This document shows, piece by piece, positions 9,796-18,016 of a DNA stretch of 64,000 bases (position 1 is the first letter of the stretch; every line of letters starts with the position of its first letter). Source of the DNA: Duganella sp. 1224 (GTDB lineage Bacteria > Pseudomonadota > Gammaproteobacteria > Burkholderiales > Burkholderiaceae_D); the NCBI RefSeq assembly GCF_013408245.1, contig NZ_JACBYS010000001.1, positions 2,418,001 through 2,482,000 on the forward strand. The letters are read 5' to 3'. A model generated the notes under the pieces. It was not told the DNA's origin. It worked only from the letters and a program-made list of their open reading frames with translations, and did no database searches. Both the position numbers and the translations under genes were made by a program.

Positions 9796-10839
9796 ATGAA
9801 TCCGTTTGCGTTCCCACCGTACGTCGAGATTAGCCAGGTCATGGGCTGGCTGCAGGCCGAAACCGGCGAGCCGTTGCTGAGCGGCGAGGCCGAACTGCGC
9901 AACATCATCGCGTTGATGCCGCATCCGCTGTTCATCAAGAATGCCCGTTCACAGCTGGTGATGATGAATCCGGCCTGTGAGGCCTTGTGGGGCGTGCGCT
10001 TTGCCGACGTGGCCGGCACCGATGGCAGCGGCAAGCTGCCGGACGATCAGGTCGCGATGCTGCGCGAACATGACCGGCAAGCGTTCAGCGACGGCGCCAC
10101 GCGGATCGACGAGGCGCAGGTGTGGAACTGCGGGCGCGCGGAAATGCGCTGGCTGCTGATCCACAAGCGGCCGACTTATGACGCGCACGGCCGGCCGCAC
10201 CTGCTGATCGCCAGCTGCATCGACATCACCGGGCGCAAGCGCAGCGAAACCGCCCTGGCGGCCGTGCTGCAGCAGCAGGACGCCACCACCCACCAGCACC
10301 GCCGCATCGCCCTCGGCATCCAGAACGACCTGGCGCAGAACCTGCTGGCCCTCAAGCTGGACATCGACCTGCTGCACGGCCGCACCCGCGCCCACCAGCC
10401 GCGGCTGCACGCGCGCGCGGCGCAGGCGCTGGAGACGCTCAACACCAGCATCGCCGCCGTGCGCGAGGTCATCAACGAATTGCATCCGGCCACGCTGGAA
10501 TTGGGCCTGGCGGCCGCCATCGAATGGCAACTGCAGCAAATCAAGCAGCGTCATGGCCTGCCCTACCAGTTGCGGATACTGAACGACAGCGCCACGCTCG
10601 ATGCGCCCCGCACGTCGGCGCTGTTTCACGCCGTGCAGGCGGCGCTGAGCCAGCTCAAGGACAGCGCCAGCCTGCTGGCCATCACGCTCGACTTGCGCCA
10701 CCCGCGCACCACGGTCGCCATCCACAGCGGCCACCGCGGCGCCCCGCCCGACCTGACGCCGATGCGTGCGCACCTGGCCGCCATCAACGGCGAACTCGCC
10801 TTCCGCGACGGCACACTGGAAATTCAGCTCCCGACTTAA
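9796..10839 (+). CDS. PAS protein with degenerate HisKA_3 kinase core
   Basis: 347 residues. Residues ~30-145 form a PAS domain (IIALMPHPLFIKNARSQL, then HLLIASCIDITGRK). Residues ~170-245 match the NarX/DegS-type dimerisation helix, but the phospho-acceptor position reads RIALGIQNDLAQ where active kinases have RIARxLHDxLGQ: the histidine is Gln and the next aspartate is Asn. The following region has HAVQAALSQL in place of the N-box (VQEALTN) and no DxGxG, so ATP binding also looks lost. It may dimerise with a real kinase or act as a PAS-dependent partner. Start chosen at 9796 because the PAS alignment begins soon after; a second start lies at 9760. Confidence 0.75.
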   Translation: MNPFAFPPYVEISQVMGWLQAETGEPLLSGEAELRNIIALMPHPLFIKNARSQLVMMNPACEALWGVRFADVAGTDGSGKLPDDQVAMLREHDRQAFSDGATRIDEAQVWNCGRAEMRWLLIHKRPTYDAHGRPHLLIASCIDITGRKRSETALAAVLQQQDATTHQHRRIALGIQNDLAQNLLALKLDIDLLHGRTRAHQPRLHARAAQALETLNTSIAAVREVINELHPATLELGLAAAIEWQLQQIKQRHGLPYQLRILNDSATLDAPRTSALFHAVQAALSQLKDSASLLAITLDLRHPRTTVAIHSGHRGAPPDLTPMRAHLAAINGELAFRDGTLEIQLPT

Positions 10840-10888
10840 ACTGGTGCCGGCACCGCTCGCTTCAGCGACCACGCACTGGCGCAGTTGC

Positions 10889-11272
10889 TCATGCGTGCGG
10901 CAGCCAGGCGGGTTTGGTGTCGGTGTACAGTTCACGCTCCACGTGGCCGGCGTATTCCGGCTCCAACGTGCCGAGCGTGACGGCGATGCGGTCGGGCGCG
11001 CGCGTGCTGCGCCAGAAGATATTCGAGCCGCACACGCGGCAGAAACCACGACGCCCCTCATCTGAAGAGGCATACTCGGTGACCAGGTCCGCGCCTTGCT
11101 CAATCACGAAGCCGGCGCTGGCCACGTTGGCATACGAGCCCGCCCCGGCGCCATGCTGCTTTTGGCACATGGTGCAATAGCAGTGACTCGCGTGCAAGAC
11201 CGGCAACGCCGCCCGATAGCGGATACCACCGCATAAGCAGCTTCCGTGCAACTCTCCACTGTCGCTCATCAT
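10889..11272 (-). CDS. GFA/CENP-V-fold zinc protein
   Basis: A 127-residue member of the family named after glutathione-dependent formaldehyde-activating enzyme. Zinc cysteines are in the expected groups: SCLCGGIRYR (~11-20), HCYCTMCQKQHG (~30-41) and FCRVCGSNIFW (~77-87). Most small family members have no proven formaldehyde activity, so substrate is open. ATG at 11272 is preferred because AGGAG lies 6 nt upstream; an ATG at 11299 overlaps the preceding stop codon (ATGA). It probably shares a transcript with the upstream secreted-protein gene. Confidence 0.85.
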   Translation of the reverse strand: MMSDSGELHGSCLCGGIRYRAALPVLHASHCYCTMCQKQHGAGAGSYANVASAGFVIEQGADLVTEYASSDEGRRGFCRVCGSNIFWRSTRAPDRIAVTLGTLEPEYAGHVERELYTDTKPAWLPHA

Positions 11273-11295
11273 GCTCTCCTGATCGATTAATATCG

Positions 11296-11802
11296 TCATA
11301 GCGGCCCCTTGAACAACATCACTTCGATGAAGCCGCGCCGGGCGGCGTTGACTTGCACTTGTGTCAGCAGGAAATCGGCGCCATCGCCCGCCACATCGAG
11401 CGACGCTTCGTACGGGACGTCGGCGTTGTCGAGCGCCCGCGCCGTCAGCGCAAGATCGAAGCAGGATGCCGCCTTCAGTTGGATGAGCCTGCGCATCAAC
11501 CGGCCGGCCATCACGTACGCCTCCTTGCGCGAGGCCCCCTTGTCCAGAACGGCCGCGCCGCTGAAGCGGAACGTTGTCACCAGGTACTCGCACCCGCCGT
11601 GCAGGATCTCCAGCGCCTCGCCCGACGTCAGTTGCAATGTCTCCCGCGCCTCGTGGCTGGAAATGCGCGTGAAACGATGATGCTGAACGCCCTGCTGGCG
11701 CTCGCCGAACACCGGCGCCGACTCGCCGCGCGCACAAGCGTCGTCCGCGCACAGGGCGCGCAGCGGCGCCAACAGGCACAGCGCCAGCAATACGCGCCTC
11801 AT
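11296..11802 (-). CDS. Secreted hypothetical protein
   Basis: A 168-residue protein I do not recognise. MRRVLLALCLLAPLRALCA is a good signal peptide, so the mature product should be periplasmic or secreted. Four cysteines in the mature part (~22, 71, 114 and the signal-peptide boundary) could allow a disulfide. An upstream ATG at 11856 would add an 18-residue charged extension; neither start has a strong ribosome-binding site. It is followed within 24-27 nt by the GFA gene, suggesting co-transcription. Confidence 0.6.
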   Translation of the reverse strand: MRRVLLALCLLAPLRALCADDACARGESAPVFGERQQGVQHHRFTRISSHEARETLQLTSGEALEILHGGCEYLVTTFRFSGAAVLDKGASRKEAYVMAGRLMRRLIQLKAASCFDLALTARALDNADVPYEASLDVAGDGADFLLTQVQVNAARRGFIEVMLFKGPL

Positions 11803-11898
11803 GACGCCAGCGCGGATGCGTCGGTGACGCGGCTGCGGCGCTTGTGGCTCATCCATTATTCCGCCATGGAAAGTTTTAAATTTTACAATATTAACACG

Positions 11899-11927
11899 AA
11901 AAAAAGGGAGGCACGTGGCCTCCCTTT
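11899..11927 (-). terminator. Rho-independent terminator of rpoD
   Basis: A 10-bp stem, AAAGGGAGGC (11903-11912) with 11918-11927, around a 5-nt loop. On the minus strand it runs into seven T (complement of 11899-11905). It lies 24 nt past the rpoD stop. Confidence 0.92.
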
Positions 11928-11951
11928 CGCTTCGTTTAACTTCGCTGCACC

Positions 11952-14417
11952 TTAGTTCTGCGTCAGGAAGGTTTTCAGCTTGTCCGAGCGCGACGGCTGG
12001 CGCAGCTTGCTCATCGCCTTGGCTTCGATCTGGCGGATACGCTCGCGCGTCACGTCGAACTGCTTGCCCACTTCTTCCAGCGTGTGGTCGTTCGACATCT
12101 CCACGCCGTAGCGCATGCGCAGCACCTTGGCTTCGCGCGGCGTCAGCGAGTCCAGCACTTCCTTGATGACGTTGCGCATCGAGGCGTGCAGCGCGGCGTC
12201 CAGCGGCGCCAGCGTGGTGTTGTCTTCGATGAAGTCGCCCAGCTGCGAATCGCCATCCTCGCCCATCGGCGTTTCCATCGAGATCGGCTCCTTGGCGATC
12301 TTCATGATTTCGCGGACCTTGTTCTCCGGCATTTCCATCTTGACCGCCAAGGTCGCCAGGTCCGGCTCGCTGCCGGTTTCCTGCATGATCTGGCGCGAGA
12401 TGCGGTTCATCTTGTTGATCGTCTCGATCATGTGCACCGGCACGCGGATGGTGCGCGCCATGTCGGCGATCGAACGGGTAATGGCCTGGCGGATCCACCA
12501 CGTCGCGTAGGTCGAGAACTTGTAGCCGCGACGGTATTCGAACTTGTCCACCGCCTTCAGCAGACCGATATTGCCTTCCTGGATCAGATCGAGGAACTGC
12601 AGGCCGCGGTTGATGTACTTCTTGGCGATCGAGATCACCAGGCGCAGGTTGGCCACCGTCATCTCGCGCTTGGCCTGGCGGGCGCGCTTCTCGCCGGCCG
12701 CCATCTGCTTGTTGATCTTGCGCAGGTCGGCCAGCGGCAGCGCCACGCGCACCTGCAGGTCGATCATCTTGCGCTGCAGCTCTTTCACGGCCGGCACGTT
12801 ACGGCCCAGCACGGTGCTGTACGGGTAACCGGCGTCGACTTCGCCATCGACCCAGTCCAGGTCCGTCTCGTTGCCCGGGAACACCTTGATGAAGTGGGCG
12901 CGCGGCATGCCGCAGCGGTTGACGCACAGGTCCAGCACCGCGCGTTCGATCGAACGCACTTCTTCCATCTGGCCGCGCAGCGTGTCGCACAGCTTCTCGA
13001 CCACCTTGGCGGTGAAGCGGATGCCCAGCAGTTCGGCCGAGATGGCTTCCTGCGCGGCCACGTAGGCCTTGGAGCCGTAGCCGCCGCTGGCCTTGCGCAT
13101 TTTTTCGAACTGGGCCGAGATGAAGGCGAACTTGTCCAGCGCGGCGATTTTCAGCTGCGCCAGTTGCTCGGTCGAGTAGCCGGCCGCGCCGCCGCCGGCG
13201 TCGCCGTCTTCTTCCTCGACCTCGTCCTCGACGTCCTCTTCGTCCTCGTCCTCGGCGGCGGCGCTGACGGCCGGCGCGGCGGCGGCCTCGTTCGGATCGA
13301 CAAAGCCGTCGACCACGTCGTCGACCTTCATTTCGTCGGATTCGATCTTGTCCGCCAGCGCGATGATTTCAGCGATGGTGGTCGGGCAGGCGGAAATCGC
13401 CTGGATCATGTCCTTCAGGCCTTCCTCGATGCGCTTGGCGATCTCGATCTCGCCCTCGCGCGTCAGCAGCGCCACGGCGCCCATCTCGCGCATGTACATG
13501 CGGACCGGGTCGGTGGTGCGGCCAAAGTCCGAATCGACGGTCGACAGCGCGGTGGCGGCGGCGGCCTCAACCTCGTCGTCCGAGGTCACGGTGGCCACGT
13601 TATCGCTCAGCAGCAGCGCCTCGGCGTCCGGCGCGCGCTCGTAGATGGCGATGCCCATGTCGTTGAAGGTGGCGATGATGCCTTCGATCGCTTCCGGATC
13701 GATGATGTTTTCCGGCAGCTGGTCGTTGATCTCGGCATAGGTCAGGAAGCCGCGCTCCTTGCCCATGTTGATCAGGTTCTTGATCTGGGCACGGCGCTTC
13801 TCCAGCTCCTCGGCGCTGGCCTTCGGATCGATGCCCAGGATGTCGCCCTTGGCCTTGCGCTCGCGCGCCTTGGACACCGCCTTCAGCTCGGCGCGCTCGA
13901 CCGCGTTCAGCGCCGCCACCTCATCGTTTTCCGGCGTGAATTCGGACGGCTTGCGGCCGCGGCGGCCCGGCACCTTGACGCCCGGCAGCAGGTAGCCCGA
14001 GGTGTCGATCGCGGCCAGCGCGGCGGCGTCGGTCACCTGGCTGACGGCCGGCGCGGCCGGCGCGGTGGTGACGAGCACCGGCGCCGGCTCGGCCTTGGCC
14101 TTGACCAGCTTGGACTTCGGCGCGGCCTTGACGGTCACCGCCGGCGCCTCGTCGGCGACGGCGCTGGCGGCGCTCTTGCGCGCCACCTTGACGGCCTTGG
14201 CCGGCGCGTCGGCCAGCTCGGCGCTCTGCACGTCGGCCACGGCGGCGTCGGCGGCGGCGCTCAGACGGGTTTTCTTTTTGACTACCGTAACTTTGCTCGC
14301 TGCCTCTTCATTATCGATCACATAAGATAGAGTCGTCTTCGGCACCACCAGTGGCGCGGCGCTGGCGCGGGCGGCGGGCTTTTTGACGGACAACGTTAAA
14401 GTTTTCGGTTTTGTCAT
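11952..14417 (-). CDS. rpoD: RNA polymerase primary sigma factor (sigma-70)
   Basis: 821 residues. The N-terminus (~1-150) is a basic, alanine/lysine/valine-rich extension, then sigma region 1.1. A strongly acidic stretch ([18 protein letters not shown]) lies in the non-conserved region. Core regions follow: [19 protein letters not shown] and [17 protein letters not shown] (region 2, promoter melting and -10 recognition), region 3, and region 4 with [20 protein letters not shown] (-35 recognition). ATG at 14417 has GAGAG upstream; the longer frame to 14492 has no support. No dnaG is adjacent. The leader (14418-14825) is discussed separately. Confidence 0.98.
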   Translation of the reverse strand: MTKPKTLTLSVKKPAARASAAPLVVPKTTLSYVIDNEEAASKVTVVKKKTRLSAAADAAVADVQSAELADAPAKAVKVARKSAASAVADEAPAVTVKAAPKSKLVKAKAEPAPVLVTTAPAAPAVSQVTDAAALAAIDTSGYLLPGVKVPGRRGRKPSEFTPENDEVAALNAVERAELKAVSKARERKAKGDILGIDPKASAEELEKRRAQIKNLINMGKERGFLTYAEINDQLPENIIDPEAIEGIIATFNDMGIAIYERAPDAEALLLSDNVATVTSDDEVEAAAATALSTVDSDFGRTTDPVRMYMREMGAVALLTREGEIEIAKRIEEGLKDMIQAISACPTTIAEIIALADKIESDEMKVDDVVDGFVDPNEAAAAPAVSAAAEDEDEEDVEDEVEEEDGDAGGGAAGYSTEQLAQLKIAALDKFAFISAQFEKMRKASGGYGSKAYVAAQEAISAELLGIRFTAKVVEKLCDTLRGQMEEVRSIERAVLDLCVNRCGMPRAHFIKVFPGNETDLDWVDGEVDAGYPYSTVLGRNVPAVKELQRKMIDLQVRVALPLADLRKINKQMAAGEKRARQAKREMTVANLRLVISIAKKYINRGLQFLDLIQEGNIGLLKAVDKFEYRRGYKFSTYATWWIRQAITRSIADMARTIRVPVHMIETINKMNRISRQIMQETGSEPDLATLAVKMEMPENKVREIMKIAKEPISMETPMGEDGDSQLGDFIEDNTTLAPLDAALHASMRNVIKEVLDSLTPREAKVLRMRYGVEMSNDHTLEEVGKQFDVTRERIRQIEAKAMSKLRQPSRSDKLKTFLTQN

Positions 14418-14530
14418 TAGAAATCTCTCAATGCTATACGTCAGGAAAATGACAAAAAAGCGCGCCCCGCGCCGACCGCGAGCGGTGCGCATGGGTGGAA
14501 ATGTTGTAATTTAGCTGACGAATTTCTGCG
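14418..14530. other. rpoD leader region
   Basis: Non-coding DNA before the rpoD start. On the minus strand, about 45 nt before the ATG, a GC-rich hairpin-like segment (GCGCGGGGCGCGC) is followed by TTTTTT. It is a possible attenuator, but the stem is only 4-5 bp. I find no convincing rpoD promoter here, so transcription may begin upstream and cross the terminator at 14535-14563. Confidence 0.35.
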
Positions 14531-14534
14531 GAAT

Positions 14535-14563
14535 AAAAAAAGCCCGCATCCAGCCACGGGCTT
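14535..14563 (-). terminator. Terminator of the candidate small RNA
   Basis: A 7-bp stem AAGCCCG (14540-14546) with CGGGCTT (14557-14563) and a 10-nt loop. On the minus strand seven T follow (complement of 14535-14541). No protein gene ends upstream of it on this strand. Confidence 0.8.
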
Positions 14564-14679
14564 GTTTCTCTTTTCAGGGAAGAATGAGAAGGGCAAATGA
14601 GAAGGGCCTAAGCCCTAGTTCAGACCATCCGAATCGCATCCTGTACCAAACTGAATTACACCGTCCTGCCGTTGGTGCG
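14535..14679 (-). ncRNA. Candidate small RNA upstream of rpoD
   Basis: A minus-strand unit with its own TATAAT (14686-14691) and a Rho-independent terminator (14535-14563), giving a predicted transcript of ~145 nt. Within it I see an AGGGC/GCCCT hairpin with a 4-nt loop and a TTCAG/CTGAA pairing around a longer loop. There is no open reading frame of note. It could be a free small RNA or a prematurely terminated rpoD leader. Inference from signals only; no RNA family was recognised. Confidence 0.45.
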
Positions 14680-14685
14680 TCGAGC

Positions 14686-14691
14686 ATTATA
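14686..14691 (-). promoter_or_regulatory. -10 box of the candidate small RNA
   Basis: Perfect TATAAT on the minus strand preceded by GTG. The -35 position (about 14709-14714, GTGCGT) is poor, so an activator or a GC-tolerant holoenzyme would be needed. Confidence 0.5.
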
Positions 14692-14825
14692 CACGTTTTG
14701 CGCCGCCGACGCACGTCCGCGCGTGCGCTTAACCCCTTCCTAAGCATGAGCAAAGTGCTACAGTGGTCTAAAAGGCACTGCAATCCGATGGGCCGCATGA
14801 TATGCTGACGGTTGTTGCTTAACCT

Positions 14826-15305
14826 ATGAAGTCGATGAACACTAGCCTTACCCCCCAGCCTCCGGCCGACGAGCCAGCTACCGCTGCCTCCGCGCCGGCA
14901 CCTGCCGCCCACACCCCGCGCAGCCTGCTGAAACAATTGCAAACCCAGTTCCCTGCTTTCCGCGATTTCCTGCCACTGGCCATCGGGATCGACAAGCAGC
15001 TGCTGGCGGTCATGCCCGACCTGGACCGCAAAACCATGCGCACCGCGCTGGGCATCCACACCGGGTCGCTGCGTTATCTGAAAGTCATGGAAAAAGCCAA
15101 GGTGCGCCACGACCTCGACGGCAAACCGGGCGCCGAAGTCACCGACACCCACCGCGCCCACGCCACCCAGGTGCTGCAGGAGCGTTTCAAGAAAGAAGCC
15201 GAGCGCAAGAAGGCCGAGCGCGAGGCCAAGGCCGCCGAGGAAGCCGCGCGCGTGCGCGCCGACAAGCTGAACCAGCTGGCCGCGAAGTTCTCCAAGAAGG
15301 GCTGA
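14826..15305 (+). CDS. proQ: ProQ/FinO-family RNA chaperone
   Basis: A 159-residue RNA-binding protein. After a disordered Pro/Ala-rich N-terminus (~1-30), the ProQ/FinO fold spans ~31-115: LLKQLQTQFPAF, LPLAIGIDKQLL, TALGIHTGSLRYLKVM. A lysine/glutamate-rich C-terminal helix (ERFKKEAERKKAEREAKA) follows, as in betaproteobacterial minimal ProQ proteins. Expected role is binding structured small RNAs and mRNA 3' ends. It is immediately followed by the exonuclease gene, so the pair could be a post-transcriptional operon. A second start (14835) is possible. Confidence 0.92.
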   Translation: MKSMNTSLTPQPPADEPATAASAPAPAAHTPRSLLKQLQTQFPAFRDFLPLAIGIDKQLLAVMPDLDRKTMRTALGIHTGSLRYLKVMEKAKVRHDLDGKPGAEVTDTHRAHATQVLQERFKKEAERKKAEREAKAAEEAARVRADKLNQLAAKFSKKG

Positions 15306-15306
15306 G

Positions 15307-15966
15307 TTGGATCGTCAGCCCGCGGCAGCGGCAGAAGACGATCTGCCGCCGTACATCGGCATCGACATCGCCGACGTGCGCATGGTGGTCACGCCGGAAC
15401 AGGCCGTCGCCGCGCGCGACGCCCTGCTGGCGTGCGACGCCATCGGCTTCGATACCGAATCCAAGCCCACCTTCACCCGCGGCGAAACCTCGACCGGGCC
15501 ACACCTGATCCAGTTCGCCACCGACAGGCAGGCCTACCTGCTGCAGATCGGCGACAGCACCGAGCCGCACATCCGCGCCATGCTGATCGCCGTGCTGGAG
15601 CGGCCGCTGCCGCTGAAGATTGGCTTTGGCCTGTCGGACGACGTCAAGCGCCTGCACGCCAAGCTGGATATCCGCTGCGCCGGCATCGTCGACATGTCGG
15701 TGGCGCTGCGCACGCCGGGCCAGCGCAACGACCTGGGCGCGAAAACAGCAGTGGCCAAGTTCTTCGGCCTCAAGCTGCAGAAGTCAAAGAAGATTTCGAC
15801 CACCAACTGGGCGCTGCCGCGCCTGAACGAAAAGCAGATCCTGTACGCGGCCGACGATGCCCAGGTGGCCTTGCGCGTCTATCGCCACTGGATAGGCCAG
15901 GGCAACAAGTTGCCGCCACTCAAGGCTGTCAAATTACCAAAGCCGCCTAAAACCGGTATATCCTAG
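15307..15966 (+). CDS. RNase D-like 3'-5' exonuclease
   Basis: A 219-residue DEDD-superfamily exonuclease consisting of the catalytic domain only, without HRDC domains. Metal motifs are visible: IGFDTES (D-x-E, ~47-53), GFGLSDDVKRL (second aspartate, ~105-115) and YAADDAQVALRVY (third motif, DEDDy type, ~179-191). It lies one nucleotide after the proQ stop and starts with TTG at 15307, preceded by AAGGG, which implies coupled translation. The substrate (tRNA, small RNA or DNA) is not determined; the neighbour ProQ favours RNA. Confidence 0.88.
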   Translation: MDRQPAAAAEDDLPPYIGIDIADVRMVVTPEQAVAARDALLACDAIGFDTESKPTFTRGETSTGPHLIQFATDRQAYLLQIGDSTEPHIRAMLIAVLERPLPLKIGFGLSDDVKRLHAKLDIRCAGIVDMSVALRTPGQRNDLGAKTAVAKFFGLKLQKSKKISTTNWALPRLNEKQILYAADDAQVALRVYRHWIGQGNKLPPLKAVKLPKPPKTGIS

Positions 15967-16004
15967 GCAAGCGGCCGCCATGCGCCGCCTGCACAAGGAG
16001 GGGT

Positions 16005-16745
16005 ATGCCGATTTTTGCCGCACTGGGTCTCGCCGCTGCGCTGGCCGCCACGCCGCCGCCGCCACCGCCACCGCCAGACACGCTGGCGCAGCGCATCGCC
16101 GCCTGCCTGTCCTGCCATGGCGTCAAGGAGCGCGGCGACGCCTACTTTCCGCGCATCGCCGGCAAGCCGGCCGGCTATCTGTACAACCAGTTGCGCCATT
16201 TCCGTGACGGCCACCGGCATTATCCGATGATGACCTACATGGTCGCCAACCTGTCGGACGATTATCTGCGCGAGATTGCCGACTACTTCGCGGCGCAGCA
16301 TCCGCCCTATCCGCCGCCACCGCCCGGCAGCGGCAGCAGCGCGTCGGCGGCGCAGGTGGCGCGCGGCGACCTGCTGGTGCATCAGGGCGACGCGGCGCGG
16401 CAGATTCCCGCGTGCGTCAGCTGCCATGGCGCGGCGCTGACCGGCGTCGAGCCGGCGCTACCTGGCCTGCTGGGCCTGCCCAGCGACTACATCAACGCCC
16501 AGTTCGGCAACTGGAAGAACAAGACGCGCCGCGCCACCGCGCCTGACTGCATGGCCACCATCGCCGCGCGCCTGAGCGACAGCGACGTGGCCGCCCTCTC
16601 CGCCTGGCTCAGCAAGCAGATCCCGGACGCCAACGCCCGCCCCGCCGCCACCATCCCCACGCCGCTGCCGATCGCCTGCGGCAGCTACCCACCCGCCACC
16701 GGCGCACCGGGCGCCCGCGGAGACGCAAGCGGGGGCGCGAAATGA
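16005..16745 (+). CDS. Diheme cytochrome c (c4-like)
   Basis: A 246-residue exported electron carrier with two CxxCH heme sites, CLSCH (~34-38) and CVSCH (~136-140), each in a cytochrome c-like domain with a distal methionine candidate (YPMMTYM in the first, DCMATIAARL in the second). The signal peptide is short and runs into eight prolines, and a second proline run links the two domains. AAGGAGG precedes the start. Its last 4 nt overlap the next cytochrome gene (ATGA). The pair probably passes electrons from a periplasmic dehydrogenase or to an oxidase. Confidence 0.9.
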   Translation: MPIFAALGLAAALAATPPPPPPPPDTLAQRIAACLSCHGVKERGDAYFPRIAGKPAGYLYNQLRHFRDGHRHYPMMTYMVANLSDDYLREIADYFAAQHPPYPPPPPGSGSSASAAQVARGDLLVHQGDAARQIPACVSCHGAALTGVEPALPGLLGLPSDYINAQFGNWKNKTRRATAPDCMATIAARLSDSDVAALSAWLSKQIPDANARPAATIPTPLPIACGSYPPATGAPGARGDASGGAK

Positions 16746-18016
16746 GGAAAATCGTTTATGCCGTTGTTGCCGCCGCGCTGCTCGCCGCCGCCGCCGCCCT
16801 CGTTCTGCTGGCCCTGCAGTTCCGCCGCCCGCCCGCCAGCACGCCGTCGGCCGCCACCGCCGCGCTCCCGGCCGACGAGCGCATCGCCCGTGGCGCCTAC
16901 CTGGCCAAGGCCGGCGACTGCATGAGCTGCCATACGGCGCGCGGCGGCCAGCCCTACGCCGGCGGCCGCGCGCTGCAGACGCCGTTTGGCGCCGTCATCG
17001 CCCCCAACATCACCGCCGACCAGCACACCGGCATCGGCGCCTGGACCCGCGACGACTTCTGGCGCGCCCTGCACCATGGCCAGTCGCGCGACGGCCGCCT
17101 GCTGTACCCGGCCTTCCCCTACACCAACTACACCCGTATCACGCGCGACGACGCCGACGCCCTCTACGCCTATTTGCAAACGGTGCCCGCCGTCATCCAG
17201 GCCAACCAGCCGCACCAGCTGCGCTTCCCCTACAACCTGCAAATCGCGCTGGCCGCCTGGCGCGTGCTGTACTTCAAGCCGGCAGTGTTCCTGCCCGAAA
17301 CCGGCCAATCGCTGGACTGGAATCGCGGTGCCTACCTGGTGCAAGGGCTGGGACATTGCAGCGCCTGCCACAGCGCGCGCAACCCGCTCGGCGCGACCGA
17401 GGGTGAAACCCTGTCCGGCGGCATGATCCCGGCGCAAGGCTGGTACGCGCCGGCGCTCAACACGCGCGCCGACTGGGAGCCAGTCCATCTGGCCGCGCTG
17501 CTGAAAACCGGCGTCTCGCCGCGCGCGGCGGTGTTCGGGCCGATGGCGGAAGTGGTGAGGGAGAGCCTGCAATACCTGGACGACAGCGACATCCACGCCA
17601 TCACCGTCTACCTGAAAGCGCTGCCGGCCGCGCCCAGGCCGGCGACATTCGAGCGCGACAGCGCGCCGGAAGCGGTGGGCTTCCTGGCCGCCGGCGGCAA
17701 GCTGTATGAAAAGCATTGCGCCGCATGCCACGGCGCGGACGGCGCCGGCAAGCCGCCGGTCGACCCGCCGCTGGCCGGCAACCAGGCGCTGACCATGACC
17801 AACGCCGTCAATCCGATCCGCATCGTGCTGAATGGCGGCTTCGCGCCCGCCACCGCCGGCAATCCGCGTCCGCACAGCATGCCGCCGTTCGGCCACGCGC
17901 TGAACGACACCGAAGTGGCGCAGATCGTCTCCTACCTGCGCAGCGCGTGGGGCAACAATGCGCCGCCGGTCAGCGGCAAAGACGTCAACCGCTACCGCGC
18001 CGTGCCGCTCGATTAA
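16742..18016 (+). CDS. Triheme cytochrome c, alcohol-dehydrogenase subunit II-like
   Basis: 424 residues with an N-terminal membrane anchor/signal (IVYAVVAAALLAAAAALVLL, ~4-23) and three heme sites: CMSCH (~60), CSACH (~204) and CAACH (~325). Order and length match the membrane-anchored triheme subunit of quinohemoprotein alcohol/aldehyde and gluconate-type dehydrogenases, which passes electrons to ubiquinone. No dehydrogenase subunit is adjacent, so the partner must be encoded elsewhere, possibly one of the GMC proteins in this window. Translationally coupled to the c4-like gene; ends 4 nt into the convergent ATPase gene. Confidence 0.9.
   Translation: MRKIVYAVVAAALLAAAAALVLLALQFRRPPASTPSAATAALPADERIARGAYLAKAGDCMSCHTARGGQPYAGGRALQTPFGAVIAPNITADQHTGIGAWTRDDFWRALHHGQSRDGRLLYPAFPYTNYTRITRDDADALYAYLQTVPAVIQANQPHQLRFPYNLQIALAAWRVLYFKPAVFLPETGQSLDWNRGAYLVQGLGHCSACHSARNPLGATEGETLSGGMIPAQGWYAPALNTRADWEPVHLAALLKTGVSPRAAVFGPMAEVVRESLQYLDDSDIHAITVYLKALPAAPRPATFERDSAPEAVGFLAAGGKLYEKHCAACHGADGAGKPPVDPPLAGNQALTMTNAVNPIRIVLNGGFAPATAGNPRPHSMPPFGHALNDTEVAQIVSYLRSAWGNNAPPVSGKDVNRYRAVPLD

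Noticed and set aside
10842-10853. GGTGCCGGCACC 12-bp palindrome as an operator
   Set aside because: It lies between convergent gene ends with no promoter, and such GC palindromes are common by chance here.
11803-11951. Protein continuing from rpoD region into the secreted-protein gene
   Set aside because: The open frame crosses the rpoD terminator and reads rpoD out of frame; the signal peptide marks the real start.
12084-14330. Long open frame antisense to rpoD
   Set aside because: Arg/His/Leu/Gly-rich shadow with no recognisable domain; rpoD is certain on the other strand.
14540-14700. tRNA gene near rpoD
   Set aside because: No acceptor stem, no TTCGAAT-type T loop and no CCA end; the structure fits a small RNA with terminator instead.
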